NCBI GenBank assembly: GCA_029259695.1
Contig: JAJDEQ010000118.1
Location: 1-33,911 of the forward strand
Direction: 5' to 3'
Length of the DNA: 33,911 nt
Origin: Planctomycetota bacterium
GTDB lineage: Bacteria; Planctomycetota; B15-G4
The position numbers were made by a program, and so were the translations under genes. The notes beneath the pieces are model-generated. The model had not been told where the DNA came from. It did not search any database and saw nothing but the letters and a program-made list of their open reading frames with translations. Shown in pieces: positions 13,611 to 21,211 of this stretch (positions within the stretch are counted from its first letter, which is position 1; the number at the start of each line of letters is the position of its first letter).

Positions 13611-15959
13611 TCAGTGCCCGCCCGCGTCGGCGGTGTCGCGGCTCGCGACGGCGCCCAGACGGAACGGGGTGAGGGCACGTCGCTGCAGGGTCTCGCGGTC
13701 CTCGTGCACCACGACCAGGGTGTCGAGTGCCACGTCGGTGAAGCTCTGGGTGGTGCCGCCGGGCCACGAGATCTCCAGTCGTTCGACGGCGGTCGCGTCA
13801 CCCAGCCCCAGTTCGGCCCGCAGGCTGCCCCGCCCCGAGGGACCGTCCGCGCCCACGTGGGCGTACACGTCCCGGGTGCCGGCGGGGGTGGCGATGCGCG
13901 CGCGGATCCGCGCGCCCACGCCGAAGCGGTTGCTCGCGGTGCCCACCAGGTCGAGCGCGAGCCAGTGGGAGCCGAAGCCCGGGTTCTCGAACAGCACGTT
14001 GCCGAAGCCGTCGTCCGGGAAGTGGCCGCCCACCTGGACGAACAGGTCCTGGTCGCCGTCCACGTCCAGGTCGCCGAAGGCCACCGCCTGGCCCTTCTGC
14101 AGGTGGCCCAGCCCGCTGGCCACGGTCACGTCGCGGAAGCGCTCCCCGCCGTCGTTGCGCAGGGCCAGGTTGGGCCACAGCGCCTCCATCTCGTGGGCGC
14201 CGGTGGCCAGGTAGATGTCGTCGAAGCCGTCGCCGTCCAGGTCGCCGAAGCTCGCGGCGAGCGGATAGACCACCCGGCGCAGGCCGCGTTTCGCCGTCAC
14301 GTCGGTGAAGTGCCCGCTGCCGTCGTTCTCGTAGAGGCGCGGGGTCTCGGTCTCGATCGTGCCGTCGATCACGTAGCGGGTCACGGCGCGGACCGCGAAG
14401 TCGTGGTGGCTGTAGGTCACGAACAGGTCGAGGTCGCCGTCGTTGTCGGGGTCGAAGAACCACGCGGCGCGGCTCCAGTCCGGAACGGTGACCCCGCGCT
14501 CGGCGGCGAGTTCCTCGAAGCTGCCGTCGCGACGGTTGATCCAGAGCTGGTTGGAGTCCTTCTCGTGGGAGAGGAACAGGTCGGGCCAGCCGTCGCCGTC
14601 CACGTCGCCGAAGACGGCGGCCATGCAGACCGCGTCGCTGACCAGTCCCGAGGCCGGAGTCGCGTCGCTGAAGCGGCCGGTCCCGTCGTTGTGGAACAGC
14701 CGCAGGGTGCCGCCGACCACGGCGGGGACGTCGTCGCCGGAAGCGAAGTCACCCAGGGCCTGGTAGGCCACGAACAGGTCGAGGTCTCCGTCGCGATCGA
14801 CGTCGGAGAAGCACGCGGTCTGGGTCGGTGCGTCGAACTCCAGGCCGGCGCGGGCGGTCACGTCCTCGAACACGAGCGTGTCGGTCTGGCGCAGCAGCGA
14901 GTCGGGCATGATGCCCTCGCCCTCGAGGTCGAAGCCGCGCAGGACGAGCACGTCCAGGCGACCGTCGCCGTCCACGTCGGCCTGCATCAGGTGCGCTCCG
15001 CCCAACTGGTGCTCGAGCCCCGCGCGGGTGGTCACGTCCTCGAAGCCGCGTTCGCCGCGGTTGCGGTGGAGTTGCAGGGGCAGCGCCGTGTCGAAGCTGC
15101 TGGTCAGCACGTCGAGCAACCCATCACCGTCGAAGTCCTCGAGCACGACGCTCCCGGCGCGGTCGAAACGATCCAGGCCCAGGCCGGCGGCGATGTCGGT
15201 GAAGTGCCCCAACGGCTGCTCCGAAGCGAACTTCTCGGGGCCGATGAGCTGGTCGGCGGGGACGTCCTGCGGATACGTGCCCAGCGTCATGTGCACGATG
15301 TTGATCAGCCAACGGGCCTCGAGCGAACGCTCCTCGGCGTCGAGGGCGATCAGTCGCTGCAGCAGCTCCTGCGCACGCAGGGAACCCACCTGATCCACGT
15401 GGATCGCTTCCCCGGTCAGGGGGAAGATGCAGCTCTCGGCCGTGTGGCGCGCGATGCAGTTGCGCCGCTCGCCCAGCCGGAACCAGGCCAGGGCGTTCTG
15501 GTAGAGCAGTTCGGGTAGCAACGCGTCGCGCGTGGTCGGGTCGGTCTGCGCCTCGGTCACGCAGCGATCGAGCAGTTGCACCGCCTCGTCGACCTGACCG
15601 ACGCGCATGAGGTACAGGGCCAGCGTCCAGCGGCTGGTGATGATCGACATCGCCTGTGAGCCGCCCTCGGCGCGGGCCAGGCGTTCGCGCGCCGCGTCGA
15701 TCGGCCGGTTGCTGAAGAACACGTGCTCACCGGCGAGCGCGCGCTCGTGCACGGCGCGCAGGCGCAGCTCCTTGTCGGTGGCGGCGTCGCGGGCCGGCGG
15801 CAGGTCGACGACGCGCTGGTGTCGACAACCCTCCGGTTCGCTGCAGCAGCTCCCGACGACCGCGCCGTCGTCGGGCGCCGTGTTCGACGCCGGTGCGGGC
15901 GTGTCCCCCGGGCCGCAGGCGGCGAAGGTGAACAGCAGGCCGAGCAGGCAACGACGCAC
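13611..15959 (-). CDS. Lipoprotein with VCBS/FG-GAP beta-propeller and ASPIC/UnbV (CRTAC1-like) domain
   Basis: A 782-residue secreted lipoprotein starting at GTG 15959, with CGAGGAT as Shine-Dalgarno. The signal ends in FAAC (Cys15). Residues about 60-220 look helical and may hold TPR-like repeats. Then come seven calcium-loop repeats with the pattern DxDxDGxxDL (for example DVDGDGRLDVL, DVDRDGDLDLF, DPDNDGDLDLF, DLDGDGFDDIY), enough for a seven-bladed propeller. The C-terminal ASPIC/UnbV domain begins near residue 677 (NRFGVGARIR) and includes GLGDATAVERLEISWPGG. Proteins of this CRTAC1-like class are common and usually uncharacterised; adhesion or matrix binding is a guess. The FG-GAP gene lies 101 bases upstream on the same strand. 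A TACACT box at 16023-16028 could be its own promoter. Confidence 0.93.
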   Translation of the reverse strand: MRRCLLGLLFTFAACGPGDTPAPASNTAPDDGAVVGSCCSEPEGCRHQRVVDLPPARDAATDKELRLRAVHERALAGEHVFFSNRPIDAARERLARAEGGSQAMSIITSRWTLALYLMRVGQVDEAVQLLDRCVTEAQTDPTTRDALLPELLYQNALAWFRLGERRNCIARHTAESCIFPLTGEAIHVDQVGSLRAQELLQRLIALDAEERSLEARWLINIVHMTLGTYPQDVPADQLIGPEKFASEQPLGHFTDIAAGLGLDRFDRAGSVVLEDFDGDGLLDVLTSSFDTALPLQLHRNRGERGFEDVTTRAGLEHQLGGAHLMQADVDGDGRLDVLVLRGFDLEGEGIMPDSLLRQTDTLVFEDVTARAGLEFDAPTQTACFSDVDRDGDLDLFVAYQALGDFASGDDVPAVVGGTLRLFHNDGTGRFSDATPASGLVSDAVCMAAVFGDVDGDGWPDLFLSHEKDSNQLWINRRDGSFEELAAERGVTVPDWSRAAWFFDPDNDGDLDLFVTYSHHDFAVRAVTRYVIDGTIETETPRLYENDGSGHFTDVTAKRGLRRVVYPLAASFGDLDGDGFDDIYLATGAHEMEALWPNLALRNDGGERFRDVTVASGLGHLQKGQAVAFGDLDVDGDQDLFVQVGGHFPDDGFGNVLFENPGFGSHWLALDLVGTASNRFGVGARIRARIATPAGTRDVYAHVGADGPSGRGSLRAELGLGDATAVERLEISWPGGTTQSFTDVALDTLVVVHEDRETLQRRALTPFRLGAVASRDTADAGGH

Positions 15960-16022
15960 GGAGATCCTCGGGGCGGGGGCGTGCCATCCGGCGCCGCTCT
16001 TCGGCGCGGCGAATCGCGGCGA

Positions 16023-16028
16023 AGTGTA
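16023..16028 (-). promoter_or_regulatory. Possible -10 box TACACT for the ASPIC/UnbV lipoprotein gene
   Basis: On the minus strand GGCTACACTTCG lies 63 bases before the GTG start. It matches the -10 consensus at four of six positions, and no -35 element is visible. It is offered only as a weak candidate. Confidence 0.25.
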
Positions 16029-16060
16029 GCCGATGCCGGCGTCGCTGCCGTCTCAGCCGA

Positions 16061-17830
16061 TCAGGGCGTCAGGCCCGTGAGTCCGTTCGACGCCGCCGAA
16101 CCGCCGCCCGCACCCGGGTCGCTGATCCAGTACTGGAAGAAGAAGCGGAAGCCCGGGGGGACTCCGCCGGGCCAGGGCGCCGTGAGCGGCAGCGAGCCCG
16201 TGGGCCCGGTGGGCAGGTTCTGGATCAGGATGTCCGGCGTGGGCACGAGCACGCCGTTCTGCAGCGGCGCGCCCAGGAACCCGAACCCGATGAACAGGAA
16301 GGCGGAAGCATTGGGCACGGCGTCGGCGAGCGTGAGCGTCACCGACGTCCCGCCGGCCAGGGTGCCGCTGCCCGTGAGCGAAGGCGTGATCCCGCCGGTG
16401 CCCGGCTTGCCGTTGCCCAGGTCGCTCCAGGGACCATCGGTGAGCGACAGGACCCACGCGGCGCCGGACTGGAACAGGAAGCTGTCGTTGCTGTGGGGTT
16501 CGCCCACCAGCAGGTCGACCACGCCGTCGCCGTCCCAGTCGCCGATGTTCGCCGCCGAGAAGCCGAACCATCCGCTGGAGGTGAGCGCGCCGCCGAAGCC
16601 ACCCGTGTTGGAGGCGACCCTCACGTGGGACTTCACGCTGCCGTCCTTGTGCAGGGAGAGCACGTAGAACGCGCCGCGGCCGAAGTCCCAGTCGTCGCCG
16701 AAGGCCCCGGCCGCCAGCTCCGTGATGCCATCGCCGTTGAGGTCGCCCAGGGAGGCCACGCTCGAACCGAAGAAGTCGGCCGGCGCCAGGGGTGCCGTGA
16801 AGCCGCCTTCGTCCTTGCCGATGACTTCGTCGCTGCCGACCGTGCCGGCGGGGGTCAGGAAGATGATGTAGACCGCCCCGCGACCCACGGCGCCGCCGTT
16901 GTCGTAGTCGGCGCCCACGGCGATGTCGTCGGTGCCGTCGCCGTTCACGTCGCCCAGGTGTGCGAGCGAGTTGCCGAACAGGTCGTCGGTCATGAGGTCG
17001 TGGGTGAAGCCGCCCATGCCCTCGGTGATCATCTGCAGGCTGGAGACGTTCGCCGACGCGTCCATGAACAGGACGTAGATTGCGCCCGCGTCCAGGTCGC
17101 CGTTGATCGTGTGCGTGCCCTGGGCGCCCACGACGAGATCGTCGTTGCCGTCGAGGTCCAGGTCGCCCACGCAGATGACGGAGCTGCCGAACGCGTCGTC
17201 GCAGGCCAGCGTGTTCGCGGGCAGCCCGCTGTTGCCGTTGGAGATCCTCGAGTGACTGATCACGTTGCCGGTGCTGTCGAGGCGCAGCAGCCAGACCGCT
17301 CCGGGGCCCGCCGCGCCCATCGGCGTGCAGCCATCGTCGGCGCCGAACGCGCCCACGGCGATGTCGGTCACGCCGTTGCCGTCCAGGTCGCCGACCGTGG
17401 CCAGCGCCGAGCCGAACAGGTCGTCCTGGGCCAGCGTGCCGGTGAAGCCGCCCGAGCCCGGGGCGATCTTCACGTGGGAGCTGACGCCGGATGCGTTCAT
17501 GAACAGGATCCAGACCCCTCCCTGGCGGATCGGCTGGCCGGCGTGAGATGCCTTGCTGGCGCCGACGGCGAGCTCGCGGTAGCCGTTGCCGTCGAGGTCG
17601 TCGATGGCGACCACGGACGTGCCGAACCAGCTCCCCAGCAGATCCGCGCCGAAGCCGGCGTAGGTGGACGTGGCGATCTGCTGCCAGGCGATGACTTCGC
17701 CCGCATCATCCTGCGCCCGGACGACGGGCGTCGCCAACGCGGCGCAGATCAGCAGCGCGGCGAGTGTGCTCGACCGGGGCGCCGGCGCGTGCATCGCGTC
17801 GCCCGAACGGATTGTGTGAGGGGACTGCAT
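16061..17830 (-). CDS. Secreted FG-GAP repeat protein with planctomycete-type C-terminal module
   Basis: A 589-residue exported protein. The ATG at 17830 has a perfect Shine-Dalgarno sequence (AGGAGG, 8 bases upstream), which decides against longer frames. A signal peptide follows (TLAALLICAALATPVVRA, cleavage near AQ). Six FG-GAP repeats fill residues about 60-460, each with a calcium loop and a typical end such as DLDGNGVTDIAVGA, DVNGDGTDDIAVGA or DLNGDGITELAAGA; a seventh, degenerate blade would complete an integrin-alpha-like propeller. The last hundred residues (from about 487) form a beta-rich module with LFIGFGFLGAPLQNGVLVP and PWPGGVPPGFRFFFQYW. I associate this with many secreted planctomycete proteins, where its role is unknown. 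It lies 180 bases downstream of the FkbM gene on the same strand. Confidence 0.94.
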   Translation of the reverse strand: MQSPHTIRSGDAMHAPAPRSSTLAALLICAALATPVVRAQDDAGEVIAWQQIATSTYAGFGADLLGSWFGTSVVAIDDLDGNGYRELAVGASKASHAGQPIRQGGVWILFMNASGVSSHVKIAPGSGGFTGTLAQDDLFGSALATVGDLDGNGVTDIAVGAFGADDGCTPMGAAGPGAVWLLRLDSTGNVISHSRISNGNSGLPANTLACDDAFGSSVICVGDLDLDGNDDLVVGAQGTHTINGDLDAGAIYVLFMDASANVSSLQMITEGMGGFTHDLMTDDLFGNSLAHLGDVNGDGTDDIAVGADYDNGGAVGRGAVYIIFLTPAGTVGSDEVIGKDEGGFTAPLAPADFFGSSVASLGDLNGDGITELAAGAFGDDWDFGRGAFYVLSLHKDGSVKSHVRVASNTGGFGGALTSSGWFGFSAANIGDWDGDGVVDLLVGEPHSNDSFLFQSGAAWVLSLTDGPWSDLGNGKPGTGGITPSLTGSGTLAGGTSVTLTLADAVPNASAFLFIGFGFLGAPLQNGVLVPTPDILIQNLPTGPTGSLPLTAPWPGGVPPGFRFFFQYWISDPGAGGGSAASNGLTGLTP

Positions 17831-17907
17831 GCTGATTCCTCCTGGTGATCGATCTCGCGCTCCGCGGCTCAGCCCGGCCGGACCGAGGTTCGCTCTGCTT
17901 GGGATCC

Positions 17908-17913
17908 AGTATG
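17908..17913 (-). promoter_or_regulatory. Possible -10 box CATACT for the FG-GAP gene
   Basis: CATACT in TTGTCATACTGG on the minus strand matches the -10 consensus at four of six positions and would give a leader of about 70 bases. The remaining part of 17831-18010 shows no gene. Confidence 0.25.
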
Positions 17914-18010
17914 ACAAGACAGCGGCCGTGCCACGCGGCGCCGGAGAGACAGAGCGTGGCCCGGTGCCCGGTGTGACTCGCGTCGTGGCGCGGGCGCGCC
18001 GGCGAGTCGC

Positions 18011-18880
18011 TCAGGGTTCGCGCAGGCTGCGGGCCATCCCGTGCAAGCGGCGACCGAGGCCGAGGACGTGGAACGGTCGGCCGCGCACGGCGTACAGGTC
18101 GATGCCGCCGTGGACCGGGTCGCGGGCCATGACCTGACGCAGGATGCGTTCCTTGCTCATCGGGAACGGCGCCTCGGTGGCCTTGCCGACGGAGAAGCCC
18201 TGCTCGAAGAGGAAGGCCAGCAGGCCGTCGGCGGTGGTCTCCCGTAGTGCGTAGGGCCACAGCTCGAGCAGCATCGCGAGTTGCGGGCTCGCCGCCAGGA
18301 GCTTGCGCGCCCCTTGCAGGGCGAGCCATTCCGAACCCTGCGTGTCGACCTTGAGGAAGCGCACCGGCCCCTCGACGAACTCGTCGACCGGGGCGATCTC
18401 GATCGTCACCAGCTCCGAGCTGTCGGTCATGTCGTCGGGTACGGCGTCGTCCGCGCCGCCGGGGTGTTCATCGCCATCGAGCACCCGGTTGTCGCCGTGG
18501 TTGTCGCCGGCCAGCGCGATCTGGGCCTGGCCGCGCTCCGCGCCGCCCGCCACGGCGTGCACGCGACCGCGTCCCGCGCCGGGCCGGGCCATGGCACGCT
18601 CCACGTTGCGACGGGCGATGTCGGCCAGCGCCGGTACGGGCTCGAAGGCGTCGACTTCCGCGCCGGCCAGCACGGCGTGCACCGCGAACCAGCCCACGTT
18701 GGCGCCCAGGTCGACCACGCGAGCACCCGGTTCCAGGTGCGCTCGCATGAGCGCCACCTCGTGATCGGCCCAGCTGCCCTGCTCGATGGCGGGGCCGATG
18801 ACCAGGTCGCCTGCGACCACGTCGAAGTCGATGCCCCCGGCCAGGTGGGGCAGGTGGACGGTCTTGGTGGGGAACTCCAT
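18011..18880 (-). CDS. FkbM-family S-adenosylmethionine-dependent methyltransferase
   Basis: A 289-residue cytoplasmic class I methyltransferase. The cofactor motif VVDLGANVGWFAVHA starts at residue 55, the acidic residue after strand 2 is in AFEPVPAL (E80), and the FkbM signature FLKVDTQGSEWLALQGARKLL begins near 175. Family members O-methylate sugars or secondary metabolites; the acceptor here cannot be deduced. The ATG at 18880 is supported by a TAGAGT box 7 bases upstream and by the family N-terminus. The frame is open to 18985, but that part is translated tandem repeat. No glycosyltransferase is nearby to give context. Confidence 0.9.
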   Translation of the reverse strand: MEFPTKTVHLPHLAGGIDFDVVAGDLVIGPAIEQGSWADHEVALMRAHLEPGARVVDLGANVGWFAVHAVLAGAEVDAFEPVPALADIARRNVERAMARPGAGRGRVHAVAGGAERGQAQIALAGDNHGDNRVLDGDEHPGGADDAVPDDMTDSSELVTIEIAPVDEFVEGPVRFLKVDTQGSEWLALQGARKLLAASPQLAMLLELWPYALRETTADGLLAFLFEQGFSVGKATEAPFPMSKERILRQVMARDPVHGGIDLYAVRGRPFHVLGLGRRLHGMARSLREP

Positions 18881-18887
18881 CGCGCCG

Positions 18888-18893
18888 ACTCTA
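18888..18893 (-). promoter_or_regulatory. -10-like box TAGAGT, 7 bases before the FkbM gene start
   Basis: The minus-strand context is GGTAGAGTCGGCG. The ATG follows after 7 bases, with no Shine-Dalgarno sequence, so a leaderless transcript is likely. Confidence 0.45.
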
Positions 18894-18925
18894 CCAACCC
18901 GGCCCGCGCGCCCATTGCCTCGTCC

Positions 18926-19020
18926 CGGACCGGAGCCCCCGCCCCGCACGGGGCCACCGTGTCGGACCGGAGCCCCGCCCTGCACGGAGCCACCGTGCCG
19001 GAGCAGAGCCCCCGCCCCGA
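18926..19020. repeat. Tandem repeat, about 2.6 copies of a 36-37-bp unit
   Basis: Units start with CGGACCGGAGCCCC at 18926 and 18963, and with the variant CGGAGCAGAGCCCC at 18999. The first two end in GCCACCGTGT and GCCACCGTGC; the third stops after about 22 bases. The array sits in the 217-base gap between the divergent FkbM and pseudopilin-like genes, which holds no other gene. Confidence 0.75.
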
Positions 19021-19097
19021 CGCCACGCCGGCTGGTGTGCGGCCACCGACGCCCGCCGGTTCAAGTCGCCCGGGGCCGGCGTCGAAGAGCGGGGTCC

Positions 19098-19547
19098 ATG
19101 AAGTTCTTCGAACTCGCCGCTGTGCTCCTCGTCCTGCTGATCCTGGCGGCGATCGTGGTCCCCCGCGTGGGCGGCGCCTCCGAGGACGCCCAGCGAATGG
19201 CCTTCGCCCGGCAGCTCAACGGATGGGTCGACGCCGTGAACCTGCACCAGGCGCGCAGCGGGCGCTGGCCCGCTGAGGCCGAGCCCGGTGTCCTGCCCGC
19301 AGGGCTGGACGAGTTCATGGATGCCGCCAACTGGGCTGCCGAGACGCCCGTCGGCGGGCACTGGGACATCGAGCGCGATGCCGGCGGCAGCGAGGCCGCA
19401 CTGGGCGTGCGTTTCGAGGGGGCGTCCGACCGCGGCGACGCCTTCATGCAGGACGTGGACCTCCGCGTCGACGACGGCGATCTGGCGGCCGGCCGGTTCC
19501 GCAAGCTGCAGGCAGGCGGGTACTACCACCTGCTCGCCGGCGACTGA
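19098..19547 (+). CDS. Pseudopilin-like membrane-anchored protein
   Basis: A 149-residue protein whose N-terminus, FFELAAVLLVLLILAAIVVPRV, has the character of the conserved helix of type II secretion pseudopilins and type IV pilins, including a glutamate and the final IVVPRV. It lacks the standard prepilin leader: only Met-Lys precede the first Phe, there is no Gly for prepilin peptidase, and the Glu is not at the usual fifth position after a cleavage site. The rest (QLNGWVDAVNLHQARSGRWPAE, then a beta-rich C-terminus) resembles the periplasmic part of GspG/GspH-type proteins. It may be a divergent minor pseudopilin or simply a membrane-anchored relative. No secretion genes are adjacent. No Shine-Dalgarno sequence is clear before the ATG. 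Confidence 0.8.
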   Translation: MKFFELAAVLLVLLILAAIVVPRVGGASEDAQRMAFARQLNGWVDAVNLHQARSGRWPAEAEPGVLPAGLDEFMDAANWAAETPVGGHWDIERDAGGSEAALGVRFEGASDRGDAFMQDVDLRVDDGDLAAGRFRKLQAGGYYHLLAGD

Positions 19548-19648
19548 GTCCGGTCGGACCTCGCTCGCGGCAGTCCTGCGGCGGGCCGTGTGCCTGCGCG
19601 CCCTCGTTCCGCCCGTCAGCACAGCGAGGTGTCCGCGAGGACCGATGT

Positions 19649-19654
19649 TAGCCT
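19649..19654 (+). promoter_or_regulatory. -10-like box TAGCCT, 6 bases before the GNAT gene start
   Basis: TAGCCT is followed by GGGGTG and the ATG at 19661. The spacing fits a leaderless transcript, like those proposed at 6444, 6597, 18888 and 33035, and favours the ATG over the GTG three bases earlier. Confidence 0.35.
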
Positions 19655-19660
19655 GGGGTG

Positions 19661-20296
19661 ATGTCCCCGCGGTCGAACCGGTCTTCAGCGTCAGCGCGCG
19701 CGCGCCGCGCCGTCCTCGAGCGACGGCCCGACGTACGCCCGGTGACCCCCGCCGATTGGCCCGACGTCGAACGGCTGTTCGGTGCCAACGGTGCCTGCGG
19801 CGGCTGCTGGTGCATGACCTGGCGCACCGAACGCGGTGTCGACTGGGACGCGGTCAAGGGACCCACGAACAAGCGCCGGTTCAAGCGCCTGGTCACGTCC
19901 GGTGGGGTCGCCGCCTGCCTGGCGCGGGTGGACGGCGAGCCGGTGGGCTGGTGCTGTCTGGGACCGCGTCGGGACTTTCCGCGCCTGGAGCGCAGCCGTA
20001 TCCCGACCAGCGCCGACGCCGATGACTGGGCGGTGGTGTGCTTCTACGTTCCCGCCAGCCAGCGCGGGCGCGGCGTGGCACGCCACCTGCTCGCCGCCGC
20101 CGTGGACCTCGCTCGGGACTCCGGGGCGCGCGTTCTCGAGGGCTATCCGGTGCGCGTGAAGGACGGCGCCTATCCGGCCACCTTCGCCTTCGTGGGCGTG
20201 CCGCGTCTGTTCGAGCGTTGCCGCTTCCGCGACGTCACCCCGCCCGGGGCCAGGCGCCTCGTCTACCAGCGTCGCCTGCGCCCGCGCCGGGCATGA
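19661..20296 (+). CDS. GNAT-family N-acetyltransferase
   Basis: A 211-residue acetyl-CoA-dependent acyltransferase. Residues about 25-200 carry the fold: VRPVTPADWPDVERLF in strand 1 and helix 1, the central strand DDWAVVCFYVPASQRGRGVARHLL, where QRGRGVA at 134-140 is the acetyl-CoA pyrophosphate loop, and EGYPVRV in strand 5. The cysteine-rich CGGCWCMTWR at 46-55 is typical of a GNAT subgroup common in actinobacteria (from memory). The substrate is unknown. The first 20 residues are basic and probably disordered. The stop codon overlaps the start of the next gene in an ATGA, so the two may be co-translated. Confidence 0.92.
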   Translation: MSPRSNRSSASARARRAVLERRPDVRPVTPADWPDVERLFGANGACGGCWCMTWRTERGVDWDAVKGPTNKRRFKRLVTSGGVAACLARVDGEPVGWCCLGPRRDFPRLERSRIPTSADADDWAVVCFYVPASQRGRGVARHLLAAAVDLARDSGARVLEGYPVRVKDGAYPATFAFVGVPRLFERCRFRDVTPPGARRLVYQRRLRPRRA

Positions 20297-20970
20297 ACCG
20301 TTCCTCGTTCGCTGCTCCTAACCCCGCCCTTCGAAGGAAGCTCATCGTGCCGATCCGGATCACTGCTGCACTCCTGGCCCTCTTGTTCACGTCGTGCCAC
20401 GGAGCAAGTGGCCTCGGTTCCGCGCCTGCCGCGGGGCCGGGTGGGTGGACGCCCGCCACCCTGGGCATGGCGCCTTCGTCCGCCACGGCAGCGTGGTCTC
20501 CGTGGGCGCCCGGGACCCGTGGCCAGGGGCCGGTGGACGACGAGGCTGACGACGGGGGCGGCGGCGTGCTGCACTCGCTGCTGTTCTACATCCCCAACCG
20601 TCTGCTGGATGTGTTCGACATCGTGCGTGCCCGCGTGCGCCTCGGTCCGGGCGTGGCCGTGGGAGCACGGGTCACCGAACTGGCCGACGTCTACATCGGG
20701 ACCTACGCCTCGGTCTACGTGGGGCTGCCCGGGCCCCGCGGTCGGCGCATGCCCCGGCTGCCCGTCGGGTTCGAGTCGAAGTCGGGCGTCGAGGCGAGCG
20801 TGGCCGACGTCACGGCCGAAGGCGGCATCGGACCCGACTACGGTGAGTTCGAGTGCGGCCTGGGGCTGCAGTTGTTGATCGTGGGTTTCGACGTGGGTGT
20901 GGAGCCTTTCGAGATCCTCGATCTCGTTGCCGGTCTGATCTTCTTCGATCCGCGCGGCGACGACTTCTAG
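20293..20970 (+). CDS. Lipoprotein of unknown function
   Basis: A 225-residue protein if read from the ATG overlapping the preceding stop (ATGA). An alternative GTG at 20347 has a better Shine-Dalgarno sequence (GAAGGAAG) and leaves a compact lipoprotein signal, VPIRITAALLALLFTSC; the lipid-modified cysteine is Cys35 of the long form. A Gly/Pro/Ala-rich linker follows (about 37-80), then a conserved-looking C-terminal domain: IPNRLLDVFDIVRARVRLGPG, VAVGARVTELADVYIGTYASVYVG and a glycine-rich hydrophobic end. I recall NRxLDxxDIVRxRVxxGPG in other uncharacterised exported bacterial proteins, but no function is attached. It ends 10 bases before a 14-bp tandem repeat. Confidence 0.83.
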   Translation: MNRSSFAAPNPALRRKLIVPIRITAALLALLFTSCHGASGLGSAPAAGPGGWTPATLGMAPSSATAAWSPWAPGTRGQGPVDDEADDGGGGVLHSLLFYIPNRLLDVFDIVRARVRLGPGVAVGARVTELADVYIGTYASVYVGLPGPRGRRMPRLPVGFESKSGVEASVADVTAEGGIGPDYGEFECGLGLQLLIVGFDVGVEPFEILDLVAGLIFFDPRGDDF

Positions 20971-20980
20971 CGTTCCGCCT

Positions 20981-21022
20981 CGAGCGCCGCGTCCCGAGCG
21001 CCGCGTCCCGAGCGCCGCGTCC
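20981..21022. repeat. Tandem repeat, three perfect copies of a 14-bp unit
   Basis: CGAGCGCCGCGTCC is repeated without change at 20981-20994, 20995-21008 and 21009-21022, starting 10 bases after the lipoprotein gene's stop codon. The rest of the 241-base gap to 21212 contains a promoter-like box but no gene. Confidence 0.85.
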
Positions 21023-21137
21023 TGACGGGCGCCCCGCTGCGTCGGGACCGGGCCCGCCCGGGGGCGTGTCGCCGGCGCCGGGTGTGCGCTCGTGCGGTGG
21101 GGCGCAGGGACCGAGGCTGACGCGGCCCGGCGGCTGC

Positions 21138-21143
21138 TAGACT
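21138..21143 (+). promoter_or_regulatory. -10-like box TAGACT upstream of the anchor-X hydrolase gene
   Basis: The context GCTAGACTGCGC differs at one base from GCTAGAATGCGC at 478-489 before the peptidase fusion gene. The ATG at 21212 lies 68 bases downstream of the box. Confidence 0.45.
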
Positions 21144-21211
21144 GCGCGCTCCCGGCGCCGGCCGCCCGTGAGGCGCACGGCGCGCGAGGGAGCCCACCTG
21201 GAGTGTCCGTC

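Noticed and set aside
13614..15518. Plus-strand open frame of 634 codons opposite the ASPIC/UnbV gene
   Set aside because: It is the antisense shadow of regular calcium-loop repeats; its repetitive composition mirrors the true gene and it has no independent motif.
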